This document shows positions 61,641-64,000 of a stretch of DNA of 64,000 bases, in pieces (position 1 is the stretch's first letter; every line of letters begins with the position of its first letter). The stretch spans positions 2,232,001 to 2,296,000 of the forward strand of contig CAKKTE020000328.1 of NCBI GenBank assembly GCA_920105625.2. The letters are read 5' to 3'. The notes below the pieces were generated by a model. It had not been told where the DNA came from and did not search any database. It was given only the letters and a program-made list of their open reading frames with translations. Made by a program: the position numbers and the translations under genes. The DNA is from Clusia tigrina (Eukaryota; Arthropoda; Insecta; Diptera; Clusiidae).

Positions 61641-64000
61641 TATTGTTAAAAAATTTCAAGATTTTATGACGCTCCAGTAAAAAGTTACAAGCATTTGTAT
61701 GTTGCAAACTTTGATAGGTGTAGGACGTACCGTATAGAAGTTAGGGCCATTTGAAGTTTTATCAGTGTTTGTTTTGGGACTCAAGGGTAGCATAGCTTTG
61801 AGCGATAACTTAAATTGACAAGTGACTCGAGTACTTTATTGTTACAAAATTTGAAGGTTATAGGACGCTCCAGTAAAAAGTTACAAGCATTTGTATGTTG
61901 CAAACTTTGATAGGTGTAGGACATACCATATAGAAGTTAGGGAAATTTGAAGTTTTATCAGTGTTTGATTTGGGACTCAAGGGTAGCATAGCTTTGAGCG
62001 ATAACTTAAATTGACAAGAGGCTGGAGTACTTTATTGTTACAAAATTTCAAGGTTTTATGACGCTCCAGTAAAAAGTTACAAGCATTTGTATGTTGCAAA
62101 CTTTGATAGGTGTAGGACGTACCGTATAGAAGTTAGGGCCATTTGAAGTTTTATCAGTGTTTGATTTGGGACTCAAGGGTAGCAAAGCTTTGAGATAGCT
62201 TAAATTGACAAGAGGCTCGAGTACTTTATTGTTACAAAATTTCAAGGTTTTATGACGCTCCAGTAAAAAGTTACAATCATTTGTATATTGTAAACTTTGA
62301 TAGGTGTAGGACGTACCGTATAGAAGATAGGGCCATTTGTAGTTTTATCAGTATTTGATTTGGGACTCAAGGGTAGCATAGCTTTGAGCGATGGCTTAAA
62401 TTGACAAGAGGCTCGAGTACTTTATTGTTACAAAATTTCAAGGTTTTATGACGCTCCAGTAAAAAGTTACAAGCATTTGTATGTTGCAAACTTTGATAGG
62501 TGTAGGACGTACCGTATAGAAGTAAGGGCCATTTGAAGTTTTATCAGTGTTTGATTTGGGACTCAAGGGCAGCATAGCTTTGAGTGATAGCTCAAATTGA
62601 CAAGAGGCTCGAGTACTTTATTGTTACAAAATTTCAAGGTTTTATGACGCTCCAGTAAAAAGTTACAATCATTTGTATGTTGCAAACTTTGATAGGTGTA
62701 GGACGTACCGTAGGGAAGTAAGGGCCATTTGAAGTTTTATCAGTGTTTGATTTGGGACTCAAGGGTAGCATAGCTTTGAGGGATAGCTTAAATTGACAAG
62801 AGGCTCAAGTACTTTATTGTTACAAAATTTCAAGTTTTTATGACGCTACAATAAAAAGTTGCAAGCATTTGTATGTTGCAAAATTTGATAGGTATAGGAC
62901 GTACCGTATAGAAGTTAGGGCCATTTGAAGTTTTATCAGTGTTTGATTTGGGACCCAAAGGTACCACAGCTTTGAGCGATAGCTTAAATTGACAAGGGGC
63001 TCGAGTACTTTATTGTTACAAAATTTCAAGATTTTATGACGCTCCAGTAAAAAGTTACAAGCATTTGTATGTTGCAAACTTTGATAGGTGTAGGACGTAC
63101 CGTATAGAAGTTAGGGCCATTTGAAGTTTTATCAGTGTTTGTTTTGGGACTCAAGGGTAGCATAGCTTTGAGCGATAACTTAAATTGACAAGTGACTCGA
63201 GTACTTTATTGTTACAAAATTTGAAGGTTATAGGACGCTCCAGTAAAAAGTTACAAGCATTTGTATGTTGCAAACTTTGATAGGTGTAGGACATACCATA
63301 TAGAAGTTAGGGAAATTTGAAGTTTTATCAGTGTTTGATTTGGGACTCAAGGGTAGCATAGCTTTGAGCGATAACTTAAATTGACAAGAGGCTGGAGTAC
63401 TTTATTGTTACAAAATTTCAAGGTTTTATGACGCTCCAGTAAAAAGTTACAAGCATTTGTATGTTGCAAACTTTGATAGGTGTAGGACGTACCGTATAGA
63501 AGTTAGGGCCATTTGAAGTTTTATCAGTGTTTGATTTGGGACTCAAGGGTAGCAAAGCTTTGAGATAGCTTAAATTGACAAGAGGCTCGAGTACTTTATT
63601 GTTACAAAATTTCAAGGTTTTATGACGCTCCAGTAAAAAGTTACAATCATTTGTATATTGTAAACTTTGATAGGTGTAGGACGTACCGTATAGAAGATAG
63701 GGCCATTTGTAGTTTTATCAGTATTTGATTTGGGACTCAAGGGTAGCATAGCTTTGAGCGATGGCTTAAATTGACAAGAGGCTCGAGTACTTTATTGTTA
63801 CAAAATTTCAAGGTTTTATGACGCTCCAGTAAAAAGTTACAAGCATTTGTATGTTGCAAACTTTGATAGGTGTAGGACGTACCGTATAGAAGTAAGGGCC
63901 ATTTGAAGTTTTATCAGTGTTTGATTTGGGACTCAAGGGCAGCATAGCTTTGAGCGATATCTCAAATTGACAAGAGGCTCGAGTACTTTATTGTTACAAA
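61640..64000. repeat. 7-monomer unit, one full and one partial copy (1,370 bp period)
   Basis: The variants ggttataggacgctcc (about 61,856 and 63,226), accatatag, ggctggag and the two-base-short tttgagatagc (about 62,191 and 63,561) repeat 1,370 bp apart, seven monomers less 2 bp. The first copy begins between about 61,640 and 61,780. The second starts near 63.0-63.15 kb and is cut by the window end, so the array continues to the right. Confidence 0.85.

Larger units (their letters stand above)
1..64000. repeat. 196-bp satellite DNA array, entire window
   Basis: The same unit recurs from the first base to the last. Successive copies of the anchor gtttgattt fall 196 bp apart (anchors at 14, 211, 407, 604, 800, 996), with 1-bp shifts explained by single-base indels. 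About 328 monomers fit once the recurrent 21-bp, 8-bp, 131-bp and 13-bp losses are added back. All copies are in one orientation, and no foreign insertion is visible. Neighbouring monomers differ at several percent of sites, while long-range duplicates are almost identical, which is the usual pattern of higher-order repeat organisation. No coding or RNA gene is supported. Family name and species are not recognised; a centromeric or other heterochromatic location is inference. Confidence 0.98.

Noticed and set aside
1..64000. CRISPR array, because of regularly spaced repeats
   Set aside because: There are no unique spacers: the full 196-bp period is repeated sequence, monomers are variant copies of each other, and no cas-like gene is present.
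1..64000. CENP-B box in the monomer
   Set aside because: I looked for a TTCG....A..CGGG-like pattern on both strands of the consensus and found none; gacgtaccgtata is the nearest CpG-rich stretch and does not fit.

Overview
The whole 64 kb window is one uninterrupted tandem array of a single satellite DNA family. The repeat unit (monomer) is 196 bp and about 37% GC, counted on the reference copy at 211-406. After correcting for deletions, about 328 monomers fit, all head-to-tail in the same orientation. I see no gene, tRNA, rRNA, transposon, CRISPR array or unique sequence, and neither array edge lies inside the window. The open frames found here are chance openings in repeated sequence and are not annotated as genes.

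This is a eukaryotic nuclear heterochromatic array, centromeric, pericentromeric or subtelomeric. Species cannot be fixed from sequence. I lean towards a plant: the monomer is about one nucleosome plus linker, the CpG sites vary by C-to-T and G-to-A as in methylated DNA, and a motif near the monomer end (agttagggccatttgaa) looks, from memory, like motifs in legume-type satellites. A methylated animal genome is not excluded.

Layout. (1) 1-7.4 kb: heterogeneous monomers with an 8-monomer repeat (about 0.85-4.1 kb) and a 1.25 kb block reused at a 2,548 bp offset. (2) 7.4-14.2 kb: interleaved copies at offsets 2,919, 2,135, 1,743 and 3,878 bp; a monomer junction lacking 21 bp first appears here. 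(3) 13.9-24.6 kb: copy A of a segment about 10.77 kb long, which later gained its own tandem duplications of 1,547, 1,241 and 1,560 bp. (4) 24.6-43.5 kb: copy B, then a nearly identical head-to-tail second copy (C) at a 7,615 bp offset, exactly 39 monomers. (5) 43.5-53.7 kb: a different monomer population with 8-mer, 3-mer and 2-mer repeats. (6) 53.7-61.1 kb: two tandem copies of a 3,721 bp, 19-monomer unit, with a related block at 47.6-50.8 kb. (7) 61.1-64.0 kb: a 7-monomer unit (1,370 bp) whose second copy runs off the window.

The interest lies in history rather than genes. The array records a nested series of duplications that can be partly ordered. Most joins keep the 196 bp register, as expected from unequal homologous exchange. 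One, at 21,031-21,045, breaks register and carries a short inverted templated insert. The monomer itself contains a decayed internal repeat at a 56 bp offset, so the family seems to have grown from a shorter unit.
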